Shown: positions 7,926 to 19,968, counted from the first letter of the stretch. The stretch is 64,000 nt of DNA from Nonomuraea cavernae (GCF_014646355.1 NZ_BMNH01000004.1:62001-126000), one strand, 5' to 3'. Translations and numbers: made by a program. Notes: generated from the letters alone by a model not told the origin.

Positions 7926-8681
7926 ATGGTGGACCCGCGCACCACGGCGAAGAGCGTGAAGGCGCCCATAGGCCAGTACGGCGGCGGCTTCATGATCTCC
8001 AGGGAGGCCAAGGCGGTCTGCGAGGAGTACGGCCTCGGCGCGCGCGAGTTCTACTTCCGCGGCCGGTGCGGAGTGCTCGGCGAGTGCGACGCCGGCGTGG
8101 TCGCCGCGGTCGCGGTGTTCTTCCCGCCCGGCCACGTCGAGGAGAGCTGGAACGGCGGCCGCAAGCTCCCCGTGGACAAGGCGGTCGAGCTCTACACCGA
8201 GGTCTGCCACGCCTGGGGACGACGCAGGCTCGGCCACTTCGACGGCTGCGCCAGGCTCGCCGAGCTGCTCGAACCGGTCGTCCGGCGGGCTTCGATGATC
8301 GGGGCGCCGCTGGCCGCCGGTTGGCGGGCGGTGCCGCTGCCCGAAGATCCGCCCGCCCGCGCCACTCAGTTGATGCACGTCGTGCGGGAGTTGCGCGGCG
8401 GCCTGCACGCCAACCTGGTGATCGGGGCGGGGCTCGGTCCGCTGGAGGCCGCGCTCGCCACCGGGCACGACGCCACGCCGTTCGGGCAGGTGACAGGCGT
8501 CGACCTCGCGAGGTTCTTCCAGTGGCCCGAGCCCTATCCGACGCCGGGGCCGGACATGGTCGCCCGCCGGGCGGCGGTGGAGGAGGCCACAGATGACCTG
8601 ATGGCATCGGTATTTTCGGTTCTCAACGACACCGAATCGGACGAGCTCATCGAGCTTCTGCGTTTGGGGCACGCGCATTGA
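7926..8681 (+). CDS. SCO6745/SalK-like (HTH_67) family protein
   Basis: 251 residues. It resembles the actinobacterial family annotated as SCO6745 or SalK-like, with an alpha-helical HTH_67-type region. Visible features are a cysteine-containing stretch YFRGRCGVLGECDAGVVAAV, the FPPGHVEESW segment, and an all-helical C-terminus ending DELIELLRLGHAH. ATG 7926 is preferred because GAAGGGG ends 5 bases before it; GTG 7920 is in frame but overlaps that site. The biochemical role is unknown; some relatives sit in natural-product clusters as regulators. It lies 19 bases upstream of the large TPR gene and may be co-transcribed. Confidence 0.72.
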   Translation: MVDPRTTAKSVKAPIGQYGGGFMISREAKAVCEEYGLGAREFYFRGRCGVLGECDAGVVAAVAVFFPPGHVEESWNGGRKLPVDKAVELYTEVCHAWGRRRLGHFDGCARLAELLEPVVRRASMIGAPLAAGWRAVPLPEDPPARATQLMHVVRELRGGLHANLVIGAGLGPLEAALATGHDATPFGQVTGVDLARFFQWPEPYPTPGPDMVARRAAVEEATDDLMASVFSVLNDTESDELIELLRLGHAH

Positions 8682-8700
8682 CCTGGCAGACTGACCTGCC

Positions 8701-10977
8701 ATGGACGTGGACATCTGGGCCTGGGTCGGCGAAACCCAGCAGCAGCTTTCCGAAGCGGGCAACGTGGGGCTCGCCATGGCGCTGGGAGACCTGCCCGCAC
8801 AGGCCTACGAGGGCCGTTTCCCGCAGCTTGACGTGATGGCCCCGGCCATCGCCCAGCAGGCGGAGGGGCTGGAGCTGCCCTGGCTGGAGTTCTACGCCCG
8901 CTACTGGCATCTGCTCGGCCGGGTCGGCGACCGTGCTCAGGGCGCGGTCGCGATCGGCGACGCGGAGCAGTTGCTGGCCTTCGCCCAGCGCGAAGGGGTG
9001 CGCGACTGCCCGTCCGCTCCGGCGGCCGTCGAGGCGCTCGCGATGGCGTGGGCCAACGCCGACGGCCCCGGCTACGCCACCGAGCGGATGGAGACGCTCG
9101 GCGCGGTCATCGAGGGACTCCAGCCGGCCGACCCCGCCTACACCGGTCTGGTCACGCAGTACGTGGCCGCGCTCGTCGACGCGGGCAGGGCCACCGAGGC
9201 CGTCGGCTACGCCGAGGCCGCCGTCGAGCGGCTGCGCGCCGCCGACCGCCAGGCCAGCTGGGAGCTCGGCGCCGAGAGCGCCCGCGCGCTGCTCGCCGCC
9301 GGCCGCGCCGAGGACGCGCTCGCCGCGCTGCAGGCGGCGACCGACTTCCAGGCCGACGACCCGGTGGCCAAGCCCCGCCGCGACGGCGTGCGCCGCGCGT
9401 TGATCCTGGCCACGCTCGGCCGCATCGCCGAGGCCGTCGACGCGCTGCCCGACCTCGACGTGGTCGGCGAGCACCCGCGCTCCTGGGTCGAGTGGTCCGA
9501 GGCGGTCGGCAAGCTGGCCGGCTCCACCCAGATCACCAACACCTGGCAGCTCGGCCGGGTGCTGCGCCAGTGGATCGACTACTTCGGCATGATGGGCGGC
9601 TACCGCGCCCGGGTCGAGCTCTCGCTGATCGCCGGCCACCTGGCGCTGGCCAGGCAGGGCGCCTGGCAGGCCCGGCTGCTGGCCGATCTGGCCGAGTCGG
9701 GCACCGCCGAGCTGCGCGAGAGCGCGGGCCTGGCCGAGCGCATCGCCGCGCTGCGCGCCGCCGCCGACGCGACCGCCGAGCCGGAGGCGCCCGGTCCGCT
9801 CGACGAGCGGGTCGCCTACTTCGACGCCGCCGACGGCTACAACGCCGACCCCGAGCGCTGGGTCGGCTGGCTCGCCCCGCTCTCCGGCCAGGATCTCGAG
9901 ACGACCCGCCGGCACACCACCACGCTCGGCTTCCTGGGCTACCCGGCCACGGGCGCCGACATCTACTGGAAGCTGCTGGTCGACTCCGGCGACATCGCCA
10001 CCGCCGACCCCGAGGACATCGGCTACCTGACCACGCTGCTCACCGAGGCGAGGCAGGACGAGCGGCTGGAGCAGATGGCCGCGATGCTCGCGCACGACCA
10101 GCAGCACCTGGCGCTGACCCGGCTGCACAGCGCCCGCGAGCGCTGGGCCGAGGCACTGGACGCCGCCGAGCACGCCGTCGCCGCCGGGGCCGGCATCGAG
10201 GCCCGCCGCCTGGTCGCCTCCGCCGCCCAGCAGCTCGACCAGAACGCCAGGGGCGCCGACGTGCTGCGCGAGGTCCTCGACGAGCTGACCGAGGAGGACG
10301 TCTGGCGCATGATCGTCATGGCCACCTCGGCCGAAGACTGGGACACCGTACGCAAGGGCGCGGCCAAGATCGGCATGCCGGTCAAGTCGGCCGAGGGCCC
10401 GATCGAGGAGGAGATGGGCCTCATCAGGGTCATCCTGCCCGCGCCCGACGGCGGCCAGCGCCAGGTGCTGTCCATCCGCACCGGCCCCGCCACCGCCAGG
10501 CTGGCGCTGCCGCAGCCGCGCGGCATGGACTACAACGCCGGCGACCTGGTCGTGTTCGACCCGCAGCTGCTGGAGCCGCTCCCCGAGGACCCCGAGGAGC
10601 AGCAGAACTTCGTGCCGCCCTTCGCCGCGGTGCGCATCCTGCGGCCCGGCGGCTACACCAGCTACTTCTTCGACGGCGCCGCGCCGAGCGAGGCCGACTG
10701 GGCGGAGTTCACCGAGGTCATGGCCGAGCGCGGCTGGCCGATGTGGGTCTACAGCGACGAAAACTACACGGTCACCCACCCGACCGGCGGCGACCCGCTG
10801 CCGGGCGTGTTCGGCTGGGTCGCGGTGCCGCCCAACGTGTCGGCGGTCGAGGTCGACGCCCTGCTCGACGACGCGACCGAGCGCTGGTCGCACCCGCTGG
10901 CCTGGCTCGACCTGGCCCGCGAGGTCGATGTCGAGGTCGAGCGCCACGAGCGCATCGTGAAGGAGTACGGACTCTAA
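8701..10977 (+). CDS. Large TPR-like repeat protein with a C-terminal domain of unknown function
   Basis: 758 residues, function not recognised. Residues about 1-540 are almost wholly alpha-helical with Ala-rich paired helices typical of tetratricopeptide solenoids (for example LVTQYVAALVDAGRATEAVGYAE, in pieces, and SARALLAAGRAEDALAALQAA). From about 570 a globular mixed alpha/beta region follows (MGLIRVILPAPDGG, RQVLSIRTGP, GWPMWVYSDENYTVTHPTGG, FGWVAVPPNVS). There is no signal peptide or membrane segment, so it is probably cytoplasmic and scaffolding. The upstream sequence CAGACT lies 8 bases before ATG. Its stop is one base before the SDR start, implying co-translation with that enzyme. 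Confidence 0.8.
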   Translation: MDVDIWAWVGETQQQLSEAGNVGLAMALGDLPAQAYEGRFPQLDVMAPAIAQQAEGLELPWLEFYARYWHLLGRVGDRAQGAVAIGDAEQLLAFAQREGVRDCPSAPAAVEALAMAWANADGPGYATERMETLGAVIEGLQPADPAYTGLVTQYVAALVDAGRATEAVGYAEAAVERLRAADRQASWELGAESARALLAAGRAEDALAALQAATDFQADDPVAKPRRDGVRRALILATLGRIAEAVDALPDLDVVGEHPRSWVEWSEAVGKLAGSTQITNTWQLGRVLRQWIDYFGMMGGYRARVELSLIAGHLALARQGAWQARLLADLAESGTAELRESAGLAERIAALRAAADATAEPEAPGPLDERVAYFDAADGYNADPERWVGWLAPLSGQDLETTRRHTTTLGFLGYPATGADIYWKLLVDSGDIATADPEDIGYLTTLLTEARQDERLEQMAAMLAHDQQHLALTRLHSARERWAEALDAAEHAVAAGAGIEARRLVASAAQQLDQNARGADVLREVLDELTEEDVWRMIVMATSAEDWDTVRKGAAKIGMPVKSAEGPIEEEMGLIRVILPAPDGGQRQVLSIRTGPATARLALPQPRGMDYNAGDLVVFDPQLLEPLPEDPEEQQNFVPPFAAVRILRPGGYTSYFFDGAAPSEADWAEFTEVMAERGWPMWVYSDENYTVTHPTGGDPLPGVFGWVAVPPNVSAVEVDALLDDATERWSHPLAWLDLAREVDVEVERHERIVKEYGL

Positions 10978-10978
10978 A

Positions 10979-11737
10979 ATGCTGCGCAGCTTCAGCCTTG
11001 AGGGCAAGGTGGCCGTCATCACCGGGGCGTCCTCCGGGCTGGGCGTGGCCTTCGCCCGGGGGCTGGCCGAGGCCGGCGCCGACGTGGTGATCGGCGCCCG
11101 GCGCCTCGACCGGCTCGCGGACACGCGGCGGCTGGTGGAGGAGGCCGGTCGCCGGTGCCTGGCCGTGCGCACCGACGTGACGCGGGTCGAAGACTGCGAC
11201 GCGCTCGTGGCGGCGGCGGTCGCCGAGCTGGGCGCGGTCGACGTGCTGATCAACAACGCCGGCGTGGGCACCGCGGTGCCCGCCCTGCGGGAGACGCCGG
11301 AGGAGTTCCGGCAGGTGATCGACATCAACCTGCTCGGCACCTACTGGATGGCCCAGGCGTGCGCGCGGGTGATGCGGCCCGGATCGTCGATCGTCAACAT
11401 CGGCAGCATCCTCGGTGAGACGACGGCGGGGCTGCCCCAGGCGGCCTACAGCGCGTCGAAGGCCGCGGTGATCGGGCTGACCCGCGACCTGGCCCAGCAG
11501 TGGACGGGACGGCGCGGGATCCGGGTCAACTGCCTGGAGCCCGGTTTCTTCGAGTCCGAGATGACATCCCAGTACAAACCGGGCTACCTGGAGGAGCTGC
11601 TGGAGCGGCGGGTGCCGATGGGCCGGGCCGGCGACCCCGCCGAGCTCGTGGCGGCAGCCGTCTTTCTGGCGAGTGACGCCTCGTCGTACATCACCGGTGT
11701 GACGCTTCCCGTGGACGGCGGGATTTTGATCACCTGA
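10979..11737 (+). CDS. Short-chain dehydrogenase/reductase
   Basis: 252 residues of the classical SDR family, NAD(P)-dependent. TGASSGLG at 15-22 is the nucleotide-binding motif, NNAG at 92-95, the catalytic Ser in VNIGSILG (143), and Tyr157/Lys161 in YSASK. The C-terminal LASDASSYITGVTLPVDGGI is characteristic of FabG-like enzymes. The ARRLDRL segment after the second beta strand has basic residues favouring NADP(H), an inference. It begins one base after the TPR-like protein ends and is followed by the cupin gene after 59 bases. The substrate is unknown. Confidence 0.9.
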   Translation: MLRSFSLEGKVAVITGASSGLGVAFARGLAEAGADVVIGARRLDRLADTRRLVEEAGRRCLAVRTDVTRVEDCDALVAAAVAELGAVDVLINNAGVGTAVPALRETPEEFRQVIDINLLGTYWMAQACARVMRPGSSIVNIGSILGETTAGLPQAAYSASKAAVIGLTRDLAQQWTGRRGIRVNCLEPGFFESEMTSQYKPGYLEELLERRVPMGRAGDPAELVAAAVFLASDASSYITGVTLPVDGGILIT

Positions 11738-11796
11738 TAGCTTGCCCTCTTGGCCCGGGCGTTTCGGGTTCGTCGGGTTGCGAAGCGGGAGGGACG

Positions 11797-12159
11797 ATGC
11801 AGGAGATCGACAGGCTGGCCGCGGTGATCCGGGACGAGCGTCCGTGGGGCGGCTTCGAACGGTTCACGCTCAACGAGACGTCGACCGTGAAGATCATTGA
11901 TGTCGCGCCCGGCCAGACGCTCAGCCTGCAGCGCCACGAGCACCGCGACGAGCTCTGGGTCGCCCTCGACGCGGGCTGCGTCTTCGAGGTCGACGGGCAG
12001 CGGCTGGAGCCCGAGGTGGGCGAGCGCATTCTCATCCGTCGCGGGCAGACCCACCGGCTCAGCTCCTCCGGTCCGGCCACCCGCATCCTGGAGATCGCCT
12101 TTGGGCACTTCGACGAGGACGACATCGAGCGTCTTGAGGACGCCTACGGCCGTTCCTGA
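11797..12159 (+). CDS. Cupin, mannose-6-phosphate isomerase type II-like
   Basis: 120 residues forming one cupin barrel of the kind found at the C-terminus of bifunctional GDP-mannose pyrophosphorylase/phosphomannose isomerase: RPWGGFERF, then LSLQRHEHRDELWVAL (metal-binding His-x-His and Glu), VGERILIRRGQTHRLSS (third His), and ILEIAFGHFDEDDIERLEDAYGR. As a stand-alone domain it could isomerise mannose-6-phosphate or act as a sugar-binding protein. GGGAGGG upstream of ATG is a good ribosome binding site. No nucleotidyltransferase partner lies in the window. Confidence 0.85.
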   Translation: MQEIDRLAAVIRDERPWGGFERFTLNETSTVKIIDVAPGQTLSLQRHEHRDELWVALDAGCVFEVDGQRLEPEVGERILIRRGQTHRLSSSGPATRILEIAFGHFDEDDIERLEDAYGRS

Positions 12160-12283
12160 CGGTCAGCGATCGGATCGGCGGCAGGGCGACGATCGCATCG
12201 AACGGCGGATCGGCGGCGGATGGGCGATCCCATTGAACGGCGGATCGGACATCGGGCCGGCGGTGGATCGGCGGAAGAGCGGA

Positions 12284-12889
12284 TCAGCGGGCGTAAAGGC
12301 CGGTCAGGGCGGTTTTCACCACTGCGTCCGCGTAGTCCGATGTCAGCGGGCCGCTGCGATAGAGCCAGCGCCGGTGGACCGCGCCCCACAGCAGGTCGAC
12401 GGCCACGTCGAGGTCGAGGTCGGCGGGTAGCTGGCCGGCCTCCTGGGCCTTGCGCAGTCGGGTCTTCTTGAGCTCTTTCATGGGCTCCTCCAACTGCTCG
12501 GCGTAGCGCGCGGCGAGCTCCGGGTCGGTCGCGATCTCGGTGTTGAGCGCACGCATCGGCTCGTCGAACCGGGGGTCAGTCAGCTCGGCGACCGTGGCGC
12601 GGAGCACTTCCTTGAGATCGGCCTCCAGGTCGCCCGTGTCGGGGAGCGCCGCGTCGCCCTCCTGGCCCTCGGACAGCGACAGGAAGGCGTCGAACAGGAC
12701 CGCGCCCTTGGACGGCCACCACCGGTAGATCGTCTGCTTGCCCACGCCGGCGCGGGCGGCGATGCCCTCGATGCTGAGCCTGGCGTAGCCCACCTCTCCC
12801 ACCAGCTCGAACGCGGCCATGAGGATGGCCCGCCTGGACGCCTCGCTGCGTCGGTTGGCGTCGGGAGGTGTTTGTCGGCGGTCGGTCAT
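12284..12889 (-). CDS. TetR/AcrR family transcriptional repressor
   Basis: 201 residues. N-terminal HTH: SRRAILMAAFELVGEVGYARLS, in pieces, then IEGIAARAGVGKQTIYRWWPSKGAVL, the TetR DNA-recognition signature. The C-terminal ligand-binding half carries a TetR_C-type EEPMKELKKTRLRKAQEAG region. I start it at ATG 12889 (MTDRRQ); an upstream in-frame codon at 12937 would run through the operator region. It is divergent from the SDR at 13001, and a 15-base motif occurs twice in inverted orientation in the gap, so it very likely represses both that SDR and itself. Confidence 0.92.
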   Translation of the reverse strand: MTDRRQTPPDANRRSEASRRAILMAAFELVGEVGYARLSIEGIAARAGVGKQTIYRWWPSKGAVLFDAFLSLSEGQEGDAALPDTGDLEADLKEVLRATVAELTDPRFDEPMRALNTEIATDPELAARYAEQLEEPMKELKKTRLRKAQEAGQLPADLDLDVAVDLLWGAVHRRWLYRSGPLTSDYADAVVKTALTGLYAR

Positions 12890-12904
12890 GGGGGGCAAAG
12901 TATC

Positions 12905-12922
12905 ACGAGACGAGACGGTTCG
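12905..12922. promoter_or_regulatory. TetR operator, site 1
   Basis: AGACGAGACGGTTCG at 12908-12922 is the exact reverse complement of the 15-mer at 12967-12981 in site 2. It lies just upstream of the TTGACA at 12925-12930 and 16 bases from the tetR start codon. Confidence 0.65.
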
Positions 12923-12924
12923 GC

Positions 12925-12979
12925 TTGACAGCTCCATGGCGGGGAGGCGTAGTTCAGGACACGAGACGAACCGTCTCGT
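12925..12979 (+). promoter_or_regulatory. SDR promoter with palindromic TetR operator, site 2
   Basis: TTGACA (12925-12930) and TAGTTC (12950-12955) form a plausible promoter with a 19-base spacer. Right after it, 12961-12979 is a perfect inverted repeat: ACGAGACG, AAC, CGTCTCGT. This would sit over the transcription start. AGGAGG at 12987-12992 then precedes ATG 13001. Repressor bound here would block initiation. Confidence 0.7.
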
Positions 12980-13000
12980 CTAAAGAAGGAGGTGCAGGCC

Positions 13001-13594
13001 ATGACCGCTGGACGTGTGTGGTTCGTCACCGGTGCCAGCCGCGGGCTGGGCAGGGCGTTCACCGAGGCGGCGCTCGGCGTCGGAGACCGGGTGGTGGGAC
13101 TCGCCCGTGACGTGGAGCCGCTCGCCGGACTGGCCGGGGACCGGTTGCTCGCGCTGCCCGTGGACGTGACCGATCGCGACGCGGTGTTCGCTGCCGTGGA
13201 GGTCGCCGTCGAGCAGTTCGGGCGGCTGGACATCGTGGTCAACAACGCCGGCACCCTGCACATGGGCATGATCGAGGAGTTCGGCGAGGCCGAGGCCCGG
13301 GCGCAGATGGAGACCGACTTCTTCGGCGCGTTGTGGGTGAGCCAGGCCGTGCTGCCGCGGTTGCGGGAGCAGGGCTCGGGTCACCTCGTCCAGGTCTCCA
13401 GCATCGGCGGCCTCGGCGGCCACCCGATGACGGGGATGTACAGCGCGAGCAAGTTCGCCCTGGAGGGGATGAGTGAAGCGCTGGCGATGGAGGCCGCGCA
13501 CGACCTCGCGTTCGACCTGTCGCGGCGGCGGATGGCCACCTGCGAGGCGTGGGAGGCGGCCGAGCACGCCGTCCCGCAACCGCCTGGCTCGTGA
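13001..13594 (+). CDS. SDR oxidoreductase with internal deletion (probably non-functional)
   Basis: 197 residues. The first 166 are a normal NADP-type SDR: TGASRGLG at 10-17, NNAG at 81-84, VSSIGG at 132-137, YSASK with Tyr147/Lys151. At MEAA (166) the sequence jumps to DLAFDLSRRRMATCEAWEAAEHAVPQPPGS (residues 168-197, given in outline), which looks like the extreme C-terminus of the same SDR subfamily. The substrate-binding segment of about 80-90 residues that should lie between is missing, with the frame kept. Relatives are about 275-285 residues. ATG 13001 has AGGAGG 8 bases upstream; in-frame GTG 12992 overlaps that site. It is under apparent TetR control but is likely a decayed gene. Confidence 0.75.
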   Translation: MTAGRVWFVTGASRGLGRAFTEAALGVGDRVVGLARDVEPLAGLAGDRLLALPVDVTDRDAVFAAVEVAVEQFGRLDIVVNNAGTLHMGMIEEFGEAEARAQMETDFFGALWVSQAVLPRLREQGSGHLVQVSSIGGLGGHPMTGMYSASKFALEGMSEALAMEAAHDLAFDLSRRRMATCEAWEAAEHAVPQPPGS

Positions 13595-13892
13595 AATCCA
13601 AGATCCGCAGTTCGTTACCGACAGCGGCCTGGCTGACCTGACCGTACGCCGGAGAGGCCCGCGCCCGCCCGCGTTCCGACACCACCTCGTACGTCTACCT
13701 GGGTGCCGTCCGGCGAATCCTCGAGAACTGGGTGACCACCGGCAGGCACCCCCGCTGGACCAGGCGAGCGTTCTGGACATTGCGGGCATGGCCGTACTCG
13801 CCATCGGGCGAGCTGATCGACATCGCGTTCGATCGCGTCAGCGGGCAGGAGGCGGCCCGGATTCTGAGCGAGGTGCTCGGCCGCCAACCTGA
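13595..13892. other. 298-base stretch without a convincing gene
   Basis: Between the truncated SDR and the second tetR gene I see only open frames without starts or recognisable families. One plus-strand frame (about 13660-13905) reads protein-like pieces such as SYVYLGAVRRILENW and GELIDIAFDRVSGQEAARILSEVL, but has no start codon with a ribosome binding site and runs into the tetR end. It may be the remnant of a gene lost together with the SDR segment. Confidence 0.4.
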
Positions 13893-14501
13893 TCATCCAC
13901 CAGACCCGATGAGCGGGAGCAGCAGGTCATCGACGACCGCTTCGATCTGCTCGCCGGTGCTCTTGGGTTGTCCGCTGATGCAGTGGTAGAGGAGCATCGC
14001 TGGCCCGGCTGCGGCGATCGCCGTCTCGCTCGCACCCGATGCGGCGCCGCCGTATCTTCTGATCAGCTCGATGATGCGTGTCTCGCAGGGCACGGTGACC
14101 GACTCATGGAAGAGAACACGTAGCTGGGCGGTCTGCTCATCGCCTGCGGCCGCCACCGCCTGGAAGGCCGTGCCCTTGGAGTCGAACAGTGCCTGATTGA
14201 GGTAGCCGAGGAATATCACCAGGCCGTCGCGGAGCGGTGTGTCTGCGGGGATCTCCGGCGGGGCGGGAAGCAGGTCGCGCAGCGCATCGCGTACCAGTTC
14301 CTCCTTGTTGCGCCACCGCCGGTACAGGGCCGCCTTACCGGTGCCGGCCGCGGCGGCGACTCGGTTGGTGCTCAGCTTGGCGTAGCCGACGGTCCCGAGC
14401 TGCTCGATCACCGCGTCGAAGATGACCCGGCGCAGCGCTTCACCACGCCGCCGCGAGATGGGCGGCTCCGGCCGCGCCGCCTGTTCCGCCGATGTGGTCA
14501 T
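13893..14501 (-). CDS. TetR/AcrR family transcriptional repressor
   Basis: 202 residues from ATG 14501, which has GGAGGGG a few bases upstream; the frame stays open to 14519. The HTH reads LGTVGYAKLSTNRVAAAAGT, then GKAALYRRWRNKEELV, the TetR recognition helix. The C-terminal half has the TetR_C_11-like pattern with HESVTVPCETRIIELIRRYG. It is divergent from the MFS exporter at 14606, and a 32-base palindrome lies between the two start codons, so it probably represses the exporter and its own gene until an exported compound is bound. Confidence 0.92.
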   Translation of the reverse strand: MTTSAEQAARPEPPISRRRGEALRRVIFDAVIEQLGTVGYAKLSTNRVAAAAGTGKAALYRRWRNKEELVRDALRDLLPAPPEIPADTPLRDGLVIFLGYLNQALFDSKGTAFQAVAAAGDEQTAQLRVLFHESVTVPCETRIIELIRRYGGAASGASETAIAAAGPAMLLYHCISGQPKSTGEQIEAVVDDLLLPLIGSGG

Positions 14502-14548
14502 CGACCCCTCCGTACGCACTCGACCGTTGCGCTCTCACCCTACTGGCC

Positions 14549-14580
14549 CCATATAGTGAACCACCTGGTTCCCTATATGG
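14549..14580. promoter_or_regulatory. 32-bp palindromic operator between tetR and the MFS gene
   Basis: Arms CCATATAGTGAACCA and TGGTTCCCTATATGG flank a 2-base centre; 14 of 15 base pairs are complementary. It contains TATAGT (14552-14557), usable as a -10 for the exporter, so repressor binding would cover the promoter. It is AT-rich compared with its surroundings and lies 26 bases before ATG 14606. Confidence 0.8.
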
Positions 14581-14605
14581 AGATCGCCCAGTCTGAGGAG
14601 GAGAG

Positions 14606-16075
14606 ATGTCGAGCCCACCCGAAAGATCCCCCGCTGCAGCACCGGCGCCCGCCACCGACGCGGCGCCGCGAGCCGCTGACGCAAAGCTGACCGGCTTCGG
14701 TGTGATGACACTGGCCGTGATCGTTTCCTGCGAGCTGATTCTGATGCTCGACGCCACGATCATGAACGTCGCGCTGCCTGAGATCCGGGGCGGTCTCGGG
14801 TTCACCCCCGTCGGGCTGTCCTGGGTCACCAACGCCTTTCTGCTCGCCTACGGCGGCTTGATGCTGCTCGGCGGCCGTGCCGGTGACATTCTCGGCCACC
14901 GTAAGGTGTTCCTCATTGGCATGGCGCTGTTCACCGCCGCCTCCCTGCTGGGCGGCTTAGCCCCCACCCCCGAGGTGCTCATCGTCGCCCGCGCCGTGCA
15001 AGGTCTGGGTGCGGCGTTGGCCGCGCCGAGCACGCTTGCCCTGCTGACCACCAACTTCCAGGGCAGCCTGCAGGCCAAGGCCCTCGGTGTCTACTCCTCG
15101 GTCACCGCTTCTGCCATGACCTTCGGCCTGGTCCTGGGTGGAGTCATCACCACCGCGCTGTCTTGGCGCTGGGTGCTGTTCATCAACGTCCCCATAGGGC
15201 TGTTCGCGATCCTGGTCGCACCGCGATATGTCGCCAAGTCGCCGACACGGGCGGGCCGTTTCGATGTGAGCGGGGCGCTGACGTCGGTGTTCGGGCTGGT
15301 CGGGGTGGCCCTCGCGCTGGCGCGTACAGTCGAGCACGGCTGGCAGGACCCGGTCGCGCTCGCGGCGCTGACGACCGGGGTCGTACTGCTGGTCGCGTTC
15401 GTGCTGATCGAGTCACGGGCGAGGCAGCCGATCATGCCACTCCGGCTGTTCGCCGACCGTACCCGCGCCGCTGCCTTCGCCGGCCTCCTGCTGATCCCCA
15501 TGGTGACGGTGAGCATGCAGTTCTTCGTTGTCCAGTTTCTCCAGGAGGTGCTGCACCACAGCCCACTGCAGGCCGGGTTGGCGTTCCTGCCCATGGCGAT
15601 CGGGATGTTGCTGACCGCGCAGAACGCATCGAAAGCGATTGCCAAGTTCAGCGCCAAGACCGTCGCGCTCGTCGGTGTGGCGTTGCTCGTGGCCGGCGTG
15701 GCGTGGCTGGTTCCGATCTCGGCGATGACAAGTTACGTGGCCGGCATCGCCGGTCCCCTGCTGCTGGCAGGGGTGGGGCTGGGCTTGGTCGTCGTACCGT
15801 TCAACATGGCGATCATGTCCACCGTCGACCCTGCCGAGTCGGGAGTTGCCGCCGGGGTGCTCCAGACCGCGATGCTCATCGGCGCCTCGGTCGGCCTTGC
15901 GGCACTGTCCACTGTGTACGCCTCGACCATCGAAGAAAACAGCGCCTCCGTGACGCGCCCCACAGTCGATGCCATCGCCGCGGGCATGGGGGCAGCCTTC
16001 GCCGTCAGCCTTGGCTTCGCGGCCACGGCACTGCTGATCATCTTTTTTGTGATGAAGAGAACACGCCTGCCCTGA
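14606..16075 (+). CDS. MFS drug exporter, DHA2 (EmrB/QacA) family
   Basis: 489 residues, sized for 14 membrane segments, exporting drugs or metabolites by proton antiport. Signatures: LDATIMNVALPEI in the first helix (motif D1 of 14-TMS members), LLGGRAGDILGHRKVF in the loop 2-3 motif A, ARAVQGLGAALAAPS (motif B), and SSVTASAMTFGLVLGGVIT (motif C of antiporters). The N-terminal 30 residues are a Pro/Ala-rich cytoplasmic lead. GAGGAGGAG precedes ATG. It contains a rare TTA leucine codon at 14957. It is controlled by the divergent TetR through the 32-bp operator and followed by a strong hairpin. Confidence 0.93.
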   Translation: MSSPPERSPAAAPAPATDAAPRAADAKLTGFGVMTLAVIVSCELILMLDATIMNVALPEIRGGLGFTPVGLSWVTNAFLLAYGGLMLLGGRAGDILGHRKVFLIGMALFTAASLLGGLAPTPEVLIVARAVQGLGAALAAPSTLALLTTNFQGSLQAKALGVYSSVTASAMTFGLVLGGVITTALSWRWVLFINVPIGLFAILVAPRYVAKSPTRAGRFDVSGALTSVFGLVGVALALARTVEHGWQDPVALAALTTGVVLLVAFVLIESRARQPIMPLRLFADRTRAAAFAGLLLIPMVTVSMQFFVVQFLQEVLHHSPLQAGLAFLPMAIGMLLTAQNASKAIAKFSAKTVALVGVALLVAGVAWLVPISAMTSYVAGIAGPLLLAGVGLGLVVVPFNMAIMSTVDPAESGVAAGVLQTAMLIGASVGLAALSTVYASTIEENSASVTRPTVDAIAAGMGAAFAVSLGFAATALLIIFFVMKRTRLP

Positions 16076-16144
16076 GGTAGTGAGCGCCGACCAGATCCCT
16101 CCGACTGAGGATGAGAGCACATCGCCGCGCGCCGGCGGCGGCCT

Positions 16145-16190
16145 GACCCTCGCCTGGCCCGGGACAGAGGAGTCCCGGACCAGGCGGGTC
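16145..16190 (+). terminator. Transcription terminator hairpin after the MFS gene
   Basis: CGCCTGGCCCGGGAC (16151-16165) pairs with GTCCCGGACCAGGCG (16172-16186) with one mismatch and a 6-base loop; GACC and GGTC extend the stem outside a bulge. There is no U-tract, as is common for actinomycete hairpins. It separates the exporter from the DMGO operon. Confidence 0.7.
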
Positions 16191-16258
16191 ACTTGATCCC
16201 TCGCGTGTCCGAGGGAGGGACGCGGGGCCTTGTCCGGCGGTGTTCTGGGCTCTATGTT

Positions 16259-19955
<3,697 letters not shown>

Positions 19956-19968
19956 GAGGGGAGCGCCG

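Noticed and set aside
8647..11340. 897-codon minus-strand open frame opposite the TPR-like gene
   Set aside because: Spans two real genes on the plus strand, and its translation is repetitive Gly/Arg/Val typical of antisense frames at high GC.
12160..12283. Direct repeat AACGGCGGATCGG (12201, 12236) and GGATCGG-rich stretch as a terminator or operator
   Set aside because: No stable inverted repeat; it looks like a degenerate low-complexity spacer between the convergent cupin and tetR genes.
13473..13892. 139-codon plus-strand frame after the truncated SDR as a separate gene
   Set aside because: Starts inside the SDR in another frame, no ribosome binding site, Arg/Pro-rich translation without a family.
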